64,000 nt of DNA, taken from positions 2,468,001-2,532,000 of the forward strand of contig NZ_OW150024.1 in the NCBI RefSeq assembly GCF_933509905.1. Direction: 5' to 3'. Below, one piece after another: positions 51,735 to 61,831 of the stretch (position 1 is the stretch's first letter; the number at the start of each line of letters is the position of its first letter). The position numbers and the translations under genes were made by a program. The notes beneath the pieces are model-generated. The model made no database searches. It worked only from the letters and a program-made list of their open reading frames with translations, and was not told the origin of the DNA. Source of the stretch: Trichlorobacter ammonificans (GTDB taxonomy: Bacteria > Desulfobacterota > Desulfuromonadia > Geobacterales > Pseudopelobacteraceae).

Positions 51735-52142
51735 TTATTTCTTTTCTAAGAGTCGTTCCTTGCTGAACACAAAGTCTTCCCTGCGATAGTTGGCAAGCTC
51801 GAACTCACCGGTCATTTTAAGCGCGTCAACCGGGCAGGCTTCTACGCAGTACCCGCAGAAAATGCAGCGCAACATGTCGATCTCGTACACTGCGGCAAAC
51901 TTGTCGTGGTTCGCATCCTCACCGGCTTCAACCCGGATACATTTGGCCGGGCAGACCGTGGGACAAAGATAGCAGGCCACGCATTTCGCGCGATCATGGG
52001 AAACCTTGAGGGCGTGCAGGCCGCGGAAACGCTCCGCCACCTTGGGCTTCTCTTCCGGATACATCAGGGTAATCGGCTTCTTGAAGAGATGCGAGAGGGT
52101 GATCTTCATTCCTTGTATGATGGGTGTAAACGGATTCGGCAT
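51735..52142 (-). CDS. nuoI: NADH-quinone oxidoreductase subunit I
   Basis: 135 residues with two 4Fe-4S motifs, CVACYLCPTVCPAKC and CIFCGYCVEACPVDA, holding clusters N6a and N6b that lead electrons to NuoB. It begins with the amphipathic region LSHLFKKPITLMYPEEKP that contacts the membrane. Confidence 0.96.
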   Translation of the reverse strand: MPNPFTPIIQGMKITLSHLFKKPITLMYPEEKPKVAERFRGLHALKVSHDRAKCVACYLCPTVCPAKCIRVEAGEDANHDKFAAVYEIDMLRCIFCGYCVEACPVDALKMTGEFELANYRREDFVFSKERLLEKK

Positions 52143-52192
52143 GACGTCTTCCTTTAGTTCGTTAGTTCGTTATCAGACACAGATGGAATCGG

Positions 52193-53275
52193 TTATCCGA
52201 AAAAGGTGTTGAAACCCAGGAATCCCGCAAGACCGGTCAGTACGATCAGGCACAGCGACGTGGGAAGCAGCACTTTCCAGCCAAGGGTCATCAACTGGTC
52301 GTAGCGGTAGCGGGGCACGGTCGCACGGATCCACATGGTCAGGAACATCAGGAAGTAGACCTTGGCGATGAAATACAGCGGGGAAAGCAGCGGGATTGAG
52401 CTGCTGAAGGGGCCGTCCCAGCCACCGAGGAACATGGTCGTTGTGATTGCACAGACCGTTACCATGTTTGCATATTCTGCCATGAAGAACATGGCATACT
52501 TCATGGATGAATATTCGGTACAGAAACCCGATACCAGTTCGGTCTCCGCTTCGGGCAAGTCAAAAGGCGTCCGGTTGATCTCGGCAAGCGAGCACAGATA
52601 AAAGAGGAATGCAGCAACAAAGGTCATCGGGTTGCTCCAGATGAACCATTTGAATCCCTCCTGGGCCTTGACGATTTCCTGCAGCGACAGCGAACCGACC
52701 AGCATGAAGACCGGAATGATTGCCAGACCGGCTGCAAGCTCGTAAGACACCATCTGTGCGGATGCCCGCAGGCCCCCCAGCAGAGAATACTTGCTGTTGG
52801 ATGCCCAGCCGGCCAGCACGATACCGTATACCCCCAAGGAGGCCATGGCCAGCACATAGAGCACACCGACGTTCAGGTCGATGACCTTGCCCATATCGGT
52901 GTCATAGTAGGCGGCAATCTGCAGGGGAACCTTGTAGCCCATGACTTCGATGGTATTGCCGAACGGGACAGCTGCGAAGGTGAGAAACGCCGGCACCAGC
53001 GCCACAAGTGGAGCCAGCAGGAAGGCGAATTTGCTTGCCTGGCCGGGGACGATCTCTTCTTTGAAAAAGAGCTTCAAACCGTCAGCGATCGGCTGCAGCA
53101 GCCCCAACGGGCCAACCCGGTTGGGTCCGATGCGCACCTGCATGTGGCCGATGATTTTACGCTCGGCATACGTTGCGTATGCGACGGTCAGCAACACAAA
53201 AACGAACGCGACCAGTACCTTCGCCACCATGGCGATGTAGTAGTACAACGGCAGTCCAAGAATCACGTTGTCCAT
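52193..53275 (-). CDS. nuoH: NADH-quinone oxidoreductase subunit H
   Basis: 360 residues, eight or more helices, forming the quinone chamber. Conserved loops are ATYAERKIIGHMQVRIGPNR, LQPIADGLKLFFKEE, EINRTPFDLPEAETELVSGF and IRATVPRYRYDQLMTLGWK. 46 bp after nuoG. Confidence 0.97.
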   Translation of the reverse strand: MDNVILGLPLYYYIAMVAKVLVAFVFVLLTVAYATYAERKIIGHMQVRIGPNRVGPLGLLQPIADGLKLFFKEEIVPGQASKFAFLLAPLVALVPAFLTFAAVPFGNTIEVMGYKVPLQIAAYYDTDMGKVIDLNVGVLYVLAMASLGVYGIVLAGWASNSKYSLLGGLRASAQMVSYELAAGLAIIPVFMLVGSLSLQEIVKAQEGFKWFIWSNPMTFVAAFLFYLCSLAEINRTPFDLPEAETELVSGFCTEYSSMKYAMFFMAEYANMVTVCAITTTMFLGGWDGPFSSSIPLLSPLYFIAKVYFLMFLTMWIRATVPRYRYDQLMTLGWKVLLPTSLCLIVLTGLAGFLGFNTFFG

Positions 53276-53321
53276 CGTTCCCTCTTTCGTTCTCTGATAG
53301 CGTTAGGAGTCCGCAAACTCG

Positions 53322-55781
53322 TTACTTCGAAATCGTCACGCTGGTGACAGCCGCACCGGACCAGATACGGTTGATCGGGTTGGCGCTAAAATGATAGGGG
53401 CTGAATACCACCCCTGCCGGCATGCGCAGGGATATTTTTACTTTCAGCTTGATACTCCCCGTGGCACTGGTCACGGTCACTTCGTCATCATCTGCCAGCT
53501 TGCTGGCGGCCGCATCCTGGCGGGACACCTCCAGATAGCCTTCCGGACAGACGGCAACCGGCCCTTCGCCATACTGGGACAGTGTACCGCAGTGGTACAG
53601 CGCAGCACCGGCCAGGAGAGCCAGCTTGCCTGCCTCGATCCCCTTGACACCGGCTGTCGGCACAACCAGACGGGGAGTTACAGCAACCGGCACAAAGGCA
53701 CCTTCTGCCGGTATAGCGTCGTACGACATCGCAGAGTAGGCAGCAATCTCCGCGAAGGCCCCGGCAGGAGCAACAGCAGCCTGACCGCCAAGTGCCCTGA
53801 TCAGGTCTCCATAGACGCGGAACTCGGGACGGCTCTGGCCTACCGGCGTGATGGCCGGCTGAATCTTCTGGAGACGACGGTCGGTGGCGGTAAAGGTGCC
53901 ATCCTTCTCGGCATAGGAGCAGACCGGCAACACCACATCCGCCTGCTGGGCGGTTTCGGTCAGGAACAGATCGGCAACCACCAGAAACTCAACCTTCTCC
54001 AGCGCGGCAGTGACTTTGGCATGGTCAGGATAGGAGACGAGCGGGTTTTCGCCGGCAAGCAGCAGTGTCTTGATGCTGCCTGCAGCGCAGCCGTCAAGAA
54101 TGCTCCGCGCATCGCAGCCGCCTGCAGCCGGGATGAAGCCAACATCGACGGCCCCCTGGCTGTTGTTCTTCTCCTGCAACACCAGCAGCCCCGCCCCCTC
54201 GGATCCCAGCTTACCACCGAGGATTGCCAGGTTGGCAGCGGCATGGGCCAGCTGCGCATCATGGCCAGCATAGGCTAGACCGGTCGGGAAGATGATCAGG
54301 GCCTTTTCCGCAGCCGCGTAATCACGGGCAAGCTTTCTGATTTCGTCGGCGGCGATACCGCACTGCGACGCGACCTGCTCCGGAGTGAAGGCGGCAAGCC
54401 CGGCGACCAGTTCGGCATAGCCGGGGACCGACTGGGCAGAAGCGGCGAGATTTTCATCGATCAGTACTTTGGCAAGGGCGTTCAGCAGCACGACTTCCGT
54501 ACCGGGAGTATGCAGCAGGGTTTCCGCCTTGGGCAGTCTACCCAGTTTCCCCCGTTTATCGGAAAGAATCCTCAGCTTGACATCGCGATTTTTGACACCC
54601 ATGTTGATTTCAAAACCGACCACCGGATGGGTCTCATACACATCGCTCTTCACCACCAGCAGCAGGTCACTCTTCTGAATATCGAGAATGGTTGACGGAG
54701 CCGCTGCAACGCCAAAGCTCTTTTTGAGCCCTTCCGTCAAGGCCGTGTGCGCGTAGCCTGCGGAATGGTCGATGTGGGGGGTTCCCACCTGTACGGTCAT
54801 CAGTTGTTTGAGCAGTTGCAACTCTTCGTTGGTCATTCGTGGGGTTGCAAGGGCAGCAGCGGTAGTGCCGGCACTTTTCAGCCGTTCGGCAACCAATGCC
54901 AGAGCTTCATCCCAACTGGTCTCGACCAGCTCGCCGTTTTTACGCACCAGCGGTGCCGTCAGTCGCTTGGTCGAGCTGATGAACTGGTAGCCGAAGCGAC
55001 CACGGACACAGAGCTGACCATTGTGGAATCCCTGGTTCTCATCGTAGATTGTAGTCAGTACGGCATTATCCTTGACACCGAGCGTCAGGCTGCAACCGGT
55101 ACCGCAGTAGCCGCAGACCGAAGTCTTCTTCTTCAGTGCCCAGAAGCGTGCCTTGAACTTGAAGGGGCGGGCAAGCAGCGCCCCTACGGGACATACGGAA
55201 ATACAGGAACCGCAGAATTCGCAGTTCAGGGGACCGTCGAACTCGGTACCGATCTTGGTTTCGATACCACGGTTCATAAAGGTCAACGCACCGCGAGAGA
55301 CAATCTCATCGCAAATCCGTACACACTTGCCGCAGAGTACGCAACGGTTCTGGTCGCGCTCGATCAGGGGGTTGTTATAGTCGATCTCGTGGTGGAACTT
55401 CTCGTCGGACAGACGATTGACGTTCACCTTGTGATCGTAGGCAAGGTTCTGGAGCTCGCAGTCACCACCCTTGTCGCAGACCGGACAGTCCAACGGGTGG
55501 TTGAGCATCAGCAGCTCCAATACCAGCTTACGGGCCTTCTCCACAGCCGGCGTGGTGCAACGGACGATCATTCCCTCGGTCACCGGGGTCGTACAGGCCG
55601 GAATCAGACGTCCCTTCATCTGCTCGACTTCGACCAGACACATCCTGCAGGCACCAAAGGGCTTGAGCTTCTTGTCGTGACACAGGATCGGAATAGTGAC
55701 GCCTGCTGCTTTGGCGGCATCATAGATCGTGGCATCCTTCTCAACCGAAACCTGCTTATCGTCTATCGTCAGAGTAACCAT
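53322..55781 (-). CDS. nuoG: NADH-quinone oxidoreductase subunit G
   Basis: 819 residues. N-terminal [2Fe-2S] domain (CHDKKLKPFGACRMCLVEV, then CTTPV), the His-Cys cluster (HPLDCPVCDKGGDCELQNLA), two 4Fe-4S motifs (CVLCGKCVRICDE, CEFCGSCISVCPVGALL) and CGYCGTGCSLTLG, which would ligate an N7-type cluster. The rest is molybdopterin-oxidoreductase-like without obvious molybdenum ligands. 39 bp after nuoF. Confidence 0.95.
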   Translation of the reverse strand: MVTLTIDDKQVSVEKDATIYDAAKAAGVTIPILCHDKKLKPFGACRMCLVEVEQMKGRLIPACTTPVTEGMIVRCTTPAVEKARKLVLELLMLNHPLDCPVCDKGGDCELQNLAYDHKVNVNRLSDEKFHHEIDYNNPLIERDQNRCVLCGKCVRICDEIVSRGALTFMNRGIETKIGTEFDGPLNCEFCGSCISVCPVGALLARPFKFKARFWALKKKTSVCGYCGTGCSLTLGVKDNAVLTTIYDENQGFHNGQLCVRGRFGYQFISSTKRLTAPLVRKNGELVETSWDEALALVAERLKSAGTTAAALATPRMTNEELQLLKQLMTVQVGTPHIDHSAGYAHTALTEGLKKSFGVAAAPSTILDIQKSDLLLVVKSDVYETHPVVGFEINMGVKNRDVKLRILSDKRGKLGRLPKAETLLHTPGTEVVLLNALAKVLIDENLAASAQSVPGYAELVAGLAAFTPEQVASQCGIAADEIRKLARDYAAAEKALIIFPTGLAYAGHDAQLAHAAANLAILGGKLGSEGAGLLVLQEKNNSQGAVDVGFIPAAGGCDARSILDGCAAGSIKTLLLAGENPLVSYPDHAKVTAALEKVEFLVVADLFLTETAQQADVVLPVCSYAEKDGTFTATDRRLQKIQPAITPVGQSRPEFRVYGDLIRALGGQAAVAPAGAFAEIAAYSAMSYDAIPAEGAFVPVAVTPRLVVPTAGVKGIEAGKLALLAGAALYHCGTLSQYGEGPVAVCPEGYLEVSRQDAAASKLADDDEVTVTSATGSIKLKVKISLRMPAGVVFSPYHFSANPINRIWSGAAVTSVTISK

Positions 55782-55820
55782 CTAAAACCTCGAGTGCTGG
55801 AGTTATACCGTGGTACGCGA

Positions 55821-57593
55821 CTATTCAATCGCCATGAAGCGACAGGCGTCATAGCAGGACTTGCACTTGGTGCATTTTTCCTTATCAAGGTACGCGATCT
55901 GCCCCTTCTCCCAGACAATGGCATCAACCGGGCAGACCTTTTTGCAGGCGCCACACTTGACACACTTCTCTTCAACCACCTGCCACAGCAGCAGCTCCTT
56001 ACAACAGTTCGACGGGCAACGCTTGTCGGTGATGTGCGCTTCGTACTCGGAACGGAAGTAACGGAGCGTGGAAAGAACCGGGTTCGGCGCCGTCTGGCCG
56101 AGGCCACAGAGTGATGCCTGCTTGATGGTGGTCCCCAGGTCCATCAGGGTTTCGATATCTCCCTCGCGGCCGTTGCCTTCGGTGATCCGCACCAGAATGT
56201 CAAGCATCGCCTTCAGGCCGATTCGGCAGGGAACACACTTGCCGCAGGATTCCATCCGGGTGAAGGTAAGGAAAAACTTGGAGACATCCACCATACAGGT
56301 GGTTTCATCCATAACCACCAGACCGCCGGAACCCATCATGGCACCGGCCTTGATAAGGGAGTCGTAGTCAACGGGCGTATCAAGAATCTCTGCGGGAATA
56401 CAGCCACCCGAAGGACCGCCAGCCTGAACAGCCTTGAATTTGCGATTGTTCAGAATACCGCCGCAGACATCGTAAATAACCGAACGGACCGTCATGCCGG
56501 CCGGAACTTCCACCAAGCCGGTGTGCTTGACCTTGCCGGTAACCGCGAAAATTTTGGTCCCCTTGGTCGTATCCGTACCAATGGCGGCATACCAGTCGGC
56601 ACCCTTGTTGATGATGTGACGGACGTTGGCAAAGGTCTCGACGTTATTGATGTTGGAGGGCTTGCCCCAGAGTCCCTTGACGGCCGGGAACGGCGGCCGC
56701 GGCCGCGGCATACCGCGCTCGCCTTCGATGGAGGCCATCAGTGCGGTCTCCTCACCACAGACGAAAGCACCGGCACCCTTTTTAATCCGCATGTCGTACT
56801 CGAAGCCGAGCCCCATGCAGTTTTTGCCGAGGTAGCCTTTTTCATAGCAGGTGTCGATGGCCTTCTGAAGACGGTCGATGGCCAAGGGGTATTCTGCACG
56901 GACGTAGACGTAACCGAACTGGGCGCCGATGGCGTAGCCGGCGATCATCATCCCTTCGATGATGCAGTAGGGGTCGCCTTCCAGAATCGAGCGGTCCATG
57001 AAGGCACCGGGGTCACCTTCGTCGGCGTTACAGATAATGTATTTATGGTCTCCGGGCGATGCGGCGCAGAATGACCACTTCATGCCGGTAGGGAAACCGC
57101 CGCCCCCCCGACCACGGAGGCCGGACTTCTTGACTTCTTCGATAACCTCAGCCGGCTTCATGGTTTTGACGCACTTCTCAATGGCTTTGAAGCCATCCTC
57201 CGCAAGGTACGCGTCCAGGGATTCGGCATCAATCTGGCCGCATCCAGACATACAGACACGCATTTGGGCGTCAACGAACTGGTTGTAATAGGGCTTGGCC
57301 TTGCGTTTCTCGATCGGCGCACCGGCAACGATGTGCTCTTCGACCAGCTTGGCCACCTCTTCCGGTTGGACGAAGTCGTAGGTGGTGCACCCCTTGTCAT
57401 CCACGATATCAACCAGCACGTCGTTGGCACAAAGACCGCGGCAACCGGTTTTGATGATGTCGCAGCGCTTACCGACGGTCGCAGCGATCCCCTTTTCCGC
57501 AAGAACCCGGGTGAATTCGGCTTCGACCTTCTTGGCCCCGGCGGAAATACCGCCCGTTCCCTGGCAGATCAAAATCTTGATAGCTTCAGCCAT
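55821..57593 (-). CDS. nuoF: NADH-quinone oxidoreductase subunit F, HndC/HydB-type
   Basis: 590 residues, longer than E. coli NuoF (about 445). Residues 1–120 form a thioredoxin-like [2Fe-2S] domain (KILICQGTGGISAGAKKV, TGCRGLCANDVLV). The FMN/NADH domain follows (GLRGRGGGGFPTGMKWSF, CNADEGDPGAFMDR), then the N3 cluster region (ESCGKCVPCRIGLK). A C-terminal two-cluster ferredoxin (CVKCGACKKVCPVDAI, CTKCKSCYDACRF) completes it. This layout matches HndC/HydB of NAD-dependent hydrogenases more than the minimal NuoF. Confidence 0.94.
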   Translation of the reverse strand: MAEAIKILICQGTGGISAGAKKVEAEFTRVLAEKGIAATVGKRCDIIKTGCRGLCANDVLVDIVDDKGCTTYDFVQPEEVAKLVEEHIVAGAPIEKRKAKPYYNQFVDAQMRVCMSGCGQIDAESLDAYLAEDGFKAIEKCVKTMKPAEVIEEVKKSGLRGRGGGGFPTGMKWSFCAASPGDHKYIICNADEGDPGAFMDRSILEGDPYCIIEGMMIAGYAIGAQFGYVYVRAEYPLAIDRLQKAIDTCYEKGYLGKNCMGLGFEYDMRIKKGAGAFVCGEETALMASIEGERGMPRPRPPFPAVKGLWGKPSNINNVETFANVRHIINKGADWYAAIGTDTTKGTKIFAVTGKVKHTGLVEVPAGMTVRSVIYDVCGGILNNRKFKAVQAGGPSGGCIPAEILDTPVDYDSLIKAGAMMGSGGLVVMDETTCMVDVSKFFLTFTRMESCGKCVPCRIGLKAMLDILVRITEGNGREGDIETLMDLGTTIKQASLCGLGQTAPNPVLSTLRYFRSEYEAHITDKRCPSNCCKELLLWQVVEEKCVKCGACKKVCPVDAIVWEKGQIAYLDKEKCTKCKSCYDACRFMAIE

Positions 57594-57622
57594 GTGTTCT
57601 GTCCCCTGACAACGTCCCGAAG

Positions 57623-58141
57623 CTAGATCGGGAGCGAAGAATATTCCTTGATGATGTCATCAACCTTCTGAACCGTCATCTTACCGTAGGTTTCATCGTT
57701 CACCATGGCAAGTGGCGCCATACCGCAAGCCCCCAGACAGGCGACCAGCTCGAAGGTAAAACGACGGTCCGGCGAGGTTTCGGCGTGACCGATGCCAAGA
57801 CGCTCAAAGAAGGTTTCGCGGATACGCTCCGCCCCCAGAACGTGACAAGCTGTACCCATACAGACCCTGATGATGAACTTGCCGCGCGGCTTCAGGTGAA
57901 ACTGCGCATAGAAGGTCAGAACACCGTAAATCTGGCTGGGGTAGACGTTCAGGCGCTCGGCAACGTAATCAACCGTAATCTTGGGCACATAGCCGTACAC
58001 ATCCTGAATCCCCTGCAGCACCGGCATCAGGTTGCCGGGAATATCCTTATATTTCTGAATAACTTGTTCAGCAAGCGCCAGATCGATGACCGGCTCTTCC
58101 ATTTCAGCTGCTTCCTGTGCGACTGCAACCGCTTCACTCAT
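57623..58141 (-). CDS. nuoE: NADH-quinone oxidoreductase subunit E
   Basis: 172 residues from MSEAVAVAQEAAEMEE; the ATG three codons earlier directly abuts the AAGGAG and is unlikely to be used. Thioredoxin-like [2Fe-2S] protein with the four ligands in VCMGTACHVLG and ACLGACGMAP (cluster N1a). The helical N-terminus includes LMPVLQGIQDVYGYVP. 30 bp after nuoD. Confidence 0.95.
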   Translation of the reverse strand: MSEAVAVAQEAAEMEEPVIDLALAEQVIQKYKDIPGNLMPVLQGIQDVYGYVPKITVDYVAERLNVYPSQIYGVLTFYAQFHLKPRGKFIIRVCMGTACHVLGAERIRETFFERLGIGHAETSPDRRFTFELVACLGACGMAPLAMVNDETYGKMTVQKVDDIIKEYSSLPI

Positions 58142-58171
58142 CGGCGGCATCTCCTTTTCCGGTCTCGGGGA

Positions 58172-59344
58172 TTAGCGGTCGATCTCTCCCAGCACGATAT
58201 CCAGGGTACCGATGACGGCAACCAGGTCGGCGATCATGCTGCCCTTGGACATCTTCTCAATGGCCTGGAGATTGACGAATGAGGGGGGACGAATCCGCAT
58301 CCGGTAGGGATGCGAGCTGCCGTCACTGACGATATAGTAGCCCAACTCCCCCTTCGGAGCCTCGATGCCAACATAAGCCTCACCCTCTGGTACCGGATAG
58401 CCTTCGCTGGCAATCTTGAAGTGGTGGATCAACCCCTCGATGGAGTTGTAGACCGACTCCTTGGGGGGGTAGCAGACCTGGGGAGCATCAGCCAGCACAG
58501 GACCGGGCGCAAGGCGGTCAAGGGCCTGGTTGATAATCTTGCAGGACTCCCGCATCTCGGTCAGGCGCACCTTGTAGCGGTCGAATGTATCGCAGTTCGT
58601 ACCGACGGGAACCTCGAACTGATACTTATCGTAGCCGGCATAGGGAATATCGCGACGCAGGTCGAAATCAACCCCGGAACCACGCAGGGCAGGGCCGGTG
58701 ATACCGATATCGGTCGCATCCTCGGCAGAGATCACACCGTTGCCGATGGTTCGTTTGCGCCAAATCGGGTTATCGGTCAGTAGCCCTTCATAGGTGTCAA
58801 GGTAGTCGGGCAGCGTAGCGACAAAATCGCGTACCTTTTTCTCAAATTCAGGCGGCACATCTGCCGAAAGTCCGCCGGCACGGAAGAAGTTTGAGGTCAT
58901 CCGCGCCCCGGAAATCAGCTCATAGGTTTCCATGACCACTTCGCGCTCGCGGAATGCATAGAGGAACACGGTCATGGCACCAATATCGAGAGCGTGGCAG
59001 GCAATCCAGACCAAGTGCGACTGCAGACGCGCCATCTCGGTCATGATGATCCTGATGGTTTCGGCACGTTCCGGCACCTCGATGCCGAGCAGCTTCTCGA
59101 CGGTCAGAATGTAACCGAGGTTGTTGCTCATCGGCGCCAGATAGTCCAGACGATCGGTAAGAGGCAGGGTCTGGTGGTAGGTCCGATGCTCGGAAAGCTT
59201 CTCGACCCCACGATGCAGATAGCCGATATCCGGATCGATTCTGGTTATATTCTCGCCATCCAGCTCGATTACCAGCCGCAAAACCCCATGGGTACTGGGG
59301 TGCTGGGGCCCCATATTAACAGTCATGATCTCAGTGTTCGCCAT
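58172..59344 (-). CDS. nuoD: NADH-quinone oxidoreductase subunit D
   Basis: 390 residues, homologous to the large subunit of [NiFe] hydrogenases but without nickel ligands. It starts MANTEIMTVNMGPQHPSTHG (quinone-site His) and contains DIGYLHRGVEKLSEHRTYHQ, LDYLAPMSNNLGY, GARMTSNFFRAGG and PKGELGYYIVSDGSSHPYRM. Separate from nuoC. Confidence 0.97.
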   Translation of the reverse strand: MANTEIMTVNMGPQHPSTHGVLRLVIELDGENITRIDPDIGYLHRGVEKLSEHRTYHQTLPLTDRLDYLAPMSNNLGYILTVEKLLGIEVPERAETIRIIMTEMARLQSHLVWIACHALDIGAMTVFLYAFREREVVMETYELISGARMTSNFFRAGGLSADVPPEFEKKVRDFVATLPDYLDTYEGLLTDNPIWRKRTIGNGVISAEDATDIGITGPALRGSGVDFDLRRDIPYAGYDKYQFEVPVGTNCDTFDRYKVRLTEMRESCKIINQALDRLAPGPVLADAPQVCYPPKESVYNSIEGLIHHFKIASEGYPVPEGEAYVGIEAPKGELGYYIVSDGSSHPYRMRIRPPSFVNLQAIEKMSKGSMIADLVAVIGTLDIVLGEIDR

Positions 59345-59386
59345 GTATCGCCTCGTTACCTCGTTAAGTTAGTACGCAATCGAGAA

Positions 59387-59875
59387 TCAGGAGAGCCGCC
59401 CCCGGTAGGGCTCACGATCCGGCCCCTGCACCGGATAATCCTTGCGCAGGGGGTGACCGACCCAATCAGGGGTCATGAGAATGCGGCGCGGGTCGGGATG
59501 ATTACCAAAGGTTATGCCGAAGAGGTCAAACACCTCCCGCTCCAACCAGTTGGCCGACTGAAACACCTGGGTTGCACTTTCGATACGACAGTCGGCCTCG
59601 CTGACCGGCGCCTTGACCCGAAGGCGGTCCTTATACTGTACCGAGGTCAACTGATAAACCATCATGAAACGGTCAGCCTTTTTCCCGAGGTAGTCGACCG
59701 CAGTGACGTCGGTCAGCATCGCATAGGCACATTCGGCCTTCAGAAAGGACAGCACCGGCACGATGGCGTCTTTCGCTACCGTGACGATCCAGTCACCACG
59801 ATCCTGCGTGACCTCCAGCACGGAGGCGGCAAATTTTTCCTGCAGTTTCGAAACAGCGCGATGTGTGTCTGCCAT
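59387..59875 (-). CDS. nuoC: NADH-quinone oxidoreductase subunit C
   Basis: 162 residues of the 30-kDa subunit family. Diagnostic C-terminal stretch ANWLEREVFDLFGITFGNHP then DPRRILMTPDWVGHPLRKDY. No cofactor. Between nuoB and nuoD. Confidence 0.95.
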   Translation of the reverse strand: MADTHRAVSKLQEKFAASVLEVTQDRGDWIVTVAKDAIVPVLSFLKAECAYAMLTDVTAVDYLGKKADRFMMVYQLTSVQYKDRLRVKAPVSEADCRIESATQVFQSANWLEREVFDLFGITFGNHPDPRRILMTPDWVGHPLRKDYPVQGPDREPYRGRLS

Positions 59876-59947
59876 GATTTAAAACCTTTTTGAAGTAATG
59901 TGTGATTGGTTCAAGACAAAGAAAGAGCGCCCATGAAAGGCGCCGCC

Positions 59948-60457
59948 TTACACCGTCGCAACCCGCTCACCAAGCCCGAAAGCGGAACCGAACGAGTTCG
60001 CCTCGCCCATGATCTTGTCCTGAAGCTTGATGATTCCGTACAACAGCGCCTCCGGACGGGGAGGACAACCAGGGATATAGACATCAACCGGCAACGCCTC
60101 ATCAACACCCTGCACAACGCTGTAGGTATCAAAGACACCACCCGAACAGGCACAGGCCCCCATGGCAATAACCCACTTCGGCTCCGGCATCTGCTCATAC
60201 ACCGTCTTAATAACCGGCAACATCTTTTTAGTAACCGTGCCGGCAATAATAATACAGTCGGACTGACGGGGCGAAGCCCGGAAAATAATGCCGAAGCGGT
60301 CAAGGTCATGGGAAGAGGCACCGGTCGCCATCATCTCAATGGCGCAACAGGCGAGACCGAATGTCATCGGCCAGAGAGACGACTTCCTGACCCAGTTGAC
60401 CAGCATGTCGAGAGACGTGACAGTGACACCACTGCCCAAGGGCTGATTTACTCCCAT
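59948..60457 (-). CDS. nuoB: NADH-quinone oxidoreductase subunit B
   Basis: 169 residues. It ligates cluster N2 through the adjacent cysteines in [12 protein letters not shown] with GACACSGG and IPGCPPRPE. Its start overlaps nuoA by 10 bp. No gene occupies the 72 bp before nuoC. Confidence 0.97.
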   Translation of the reverse strand: MGVNQPLGSGVTVTSLDMLVNWVRKSSLWPMTFGLACCAIEMMATGASSHDLDRFGIIFRASPRQSDCIIIAGTVTKKMLPVIKTVYEQMPEPKWVIAMGACACSGGVFDTYSVVQGVDEALPVDVYIPGCPPRPEALLYGIIKLQDKIMGEANSFGSAFGLGERVATV

Positions 60458-60813
60458 TCCAGTGCTCCTTTTTTCCAGACATATATGTAACCGACAAACA
60501 AAATAACGATAAACACACCCATCTCAATCAGACCAAAGAGCCCCAACTTCTTATAGAGAATGGCCCAGGGGTACAGAAAAACCGCTTCAATATCGAACAA
60601 AATAAACAGCATGGCTATGAGATAAAACTTGATCGAAAAGCGCTCCTGCGCAGAACCAACCGGCTCACAACCGCATTCATAGGGAGCCAGCTTGACCGGG
60701 CTGAGTTTTTTCTGGCCAACCAGCGACGAGACAACGACCGAGCCCAAACCAAAGGCTACGGCGATCAACAGCAGCAGAATAATGGGCAGATAGGTTCCCA
60801 GCATGTAATACAA
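60448..60813 (-). CDS. nuoA: NADH-quinone oxidoreductase subunit A
   Basis: 121 residues, three transmembrane helices ([40 protein letters not shown]; a C-terminal one in [18 protein letters not shown]). The conserved loop [13 protein letters not shown] is present. First gene of the nuo operon. Confidence 0.95.
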   Translation of the reverse strand: MYYMLGTYLPIILLLLIAVAFGLGSVVVSSLVGQKKLSPVKLAPYECGCEPVGSAQERFSIKFYLIAMLFILFDIEAVFLYPWAILYKKLGLFGLIEMGVFIVILFVGYIYVWKKGALEWE

Positions 60814-60846
60814 CCTCCCCGGTCATTTAGCCTGAAATACATCAGG

Positions 60847-60898
60847 TATACTGTATACAAACGTCGCCAACGTATTGCATTCAACCAGCATTGTCAAG
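60847..60898 (-). promoter_or_regulatory. nuo operon promoter with GTATAC repeat
   Basis: On the minus strand TTGACA (60898–60893) and TACGTT (60875–60870) are separated by exactly 17 bp, 60–85 bp before nuoA. Just downstream, near the expected transcription start, GTATAC occurs twice (60847–60852 and 60854–60859) around one base, a symmetric site that could bind a regulator. The remaining 130 bp up to the DUF116 stop codon hold nothing recognisable. Confidence 0.7.
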
Positions 60899-61030
60899 CA
60901 TTTTTTCCCCCGGATTTCAGCCTGCACCAGCCACGACGGACACAGGCATGACGGGACTCCCCGCCGCGCTCGCACCTCGCCGCCACCGTGACGGTTACAC
61001 ACGAAAACTACACCGTAGCAAAGCGTGATG

Positions 61031-61831
61031 TCAGGGGGATTCGGAAGCGGGGGACGAGTGGACGTCCAGCACCTGCTGCAGGGCCTCGTCGATTGCGCCG
61101 ACGTTCACCATGGTATTGAAGCAGGGCCCGAAGGGACGCTCGTTGAGAATACCGATAACCGGCAAGGGATAGCAGTCCTTGATACCCGAGGTGAGGTCGC
61201 GCTCACAGGCAACAGCCAACACCAACTTGGGACGTTTTTCGACGATTACCTTGCGGGCAAGCGTGCCGCCCGTGGCCACGGAGATGTCGATATGGTACTT
61301 CCTGCCCAGCTCCACCAACCCCTTGATGTTGCAGCGGCCACACTCCACGCACTTGTTGATGTCGCCGGTCACCTTAATTTCGCAGTCGAACAACTGAATG
61401 CAGTGAGGCAGCAGCACCAGGATACGGTCCGGCTTCAGCCGGTACTGTTGGGAAATAACCAGTGAGTTATTCATAGCGATGAAGGACTGGCGAATCCGGT
61501 CCCGGTCCAGTCCCAACACCTTACCGACGAATTCAATGACCGGCAGCAGGAATTTGATCACCACCAGTCGCATAAATCGGGTGAAGAAGATATCCTTACC
61601 CAGTGCCGTGGTCAGCACCAGCAGCGCGGTCCCCAGCATGGCGATACCGGAAAGCACCGCCATGCTCATCCCGACATAGCGAGGAAGGTCCGGATGAATA
61701 TTGGCCAACCCCTTGCTGGGAATCCACCATGCAAGAAAAATGACTCCCACCAGTATCAGGCAGGTAAGCCCCATCAAACCAATAAAAAGACGCTTGCGGG
61801 GTGCCGCGGTCTTGTCGTGGGCAGCGCTCAC
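61031..61831 (-). CDS. DUF116 membrane protein
   Basis: 266 residues. Two N-terminal transmembrane helices (LFIGLMGLTCLILVGVIFLAW and MSMAVLSGIAMLGTALLVL) precede a soluble DUF116 domain with clustered cysteines (LLPHCIQLFDCEIK, NKCVECGRCNIK) suggestive of metal or Fe–S binding, and VLAVACERDLTSGI then GILNERPFGPCFNT. Function unknown. It overlaps fmt by 4 bp, so it belongs to the def–fmt unit; nuo begins with its own promoter after it. Confidence 0.85.
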   Translation of the reverse strand: MSAAHDKTAAPRKRLFIGLMGLTCLILVGVIFLAWWIPSKGLANIHPDLPRYVGMSMAVLSGIAMLGTALLVLTTALGKDIFFTRFMRLVVIKFLLPVIEFVGKVLGLDRDRIRQSFIAMNNSLVISQQYRLKPDRILVLLPHCIQLFDCEIKVTGDINKCVECGRCNIKGLVELGRKYHIDISVATGGTLARKVIVEKRPKLVLAVACERDLTSGIKDCYPLPVIGILNERPFGPCFNTMVNVGAIDEALQQVLDVHSSPASESP

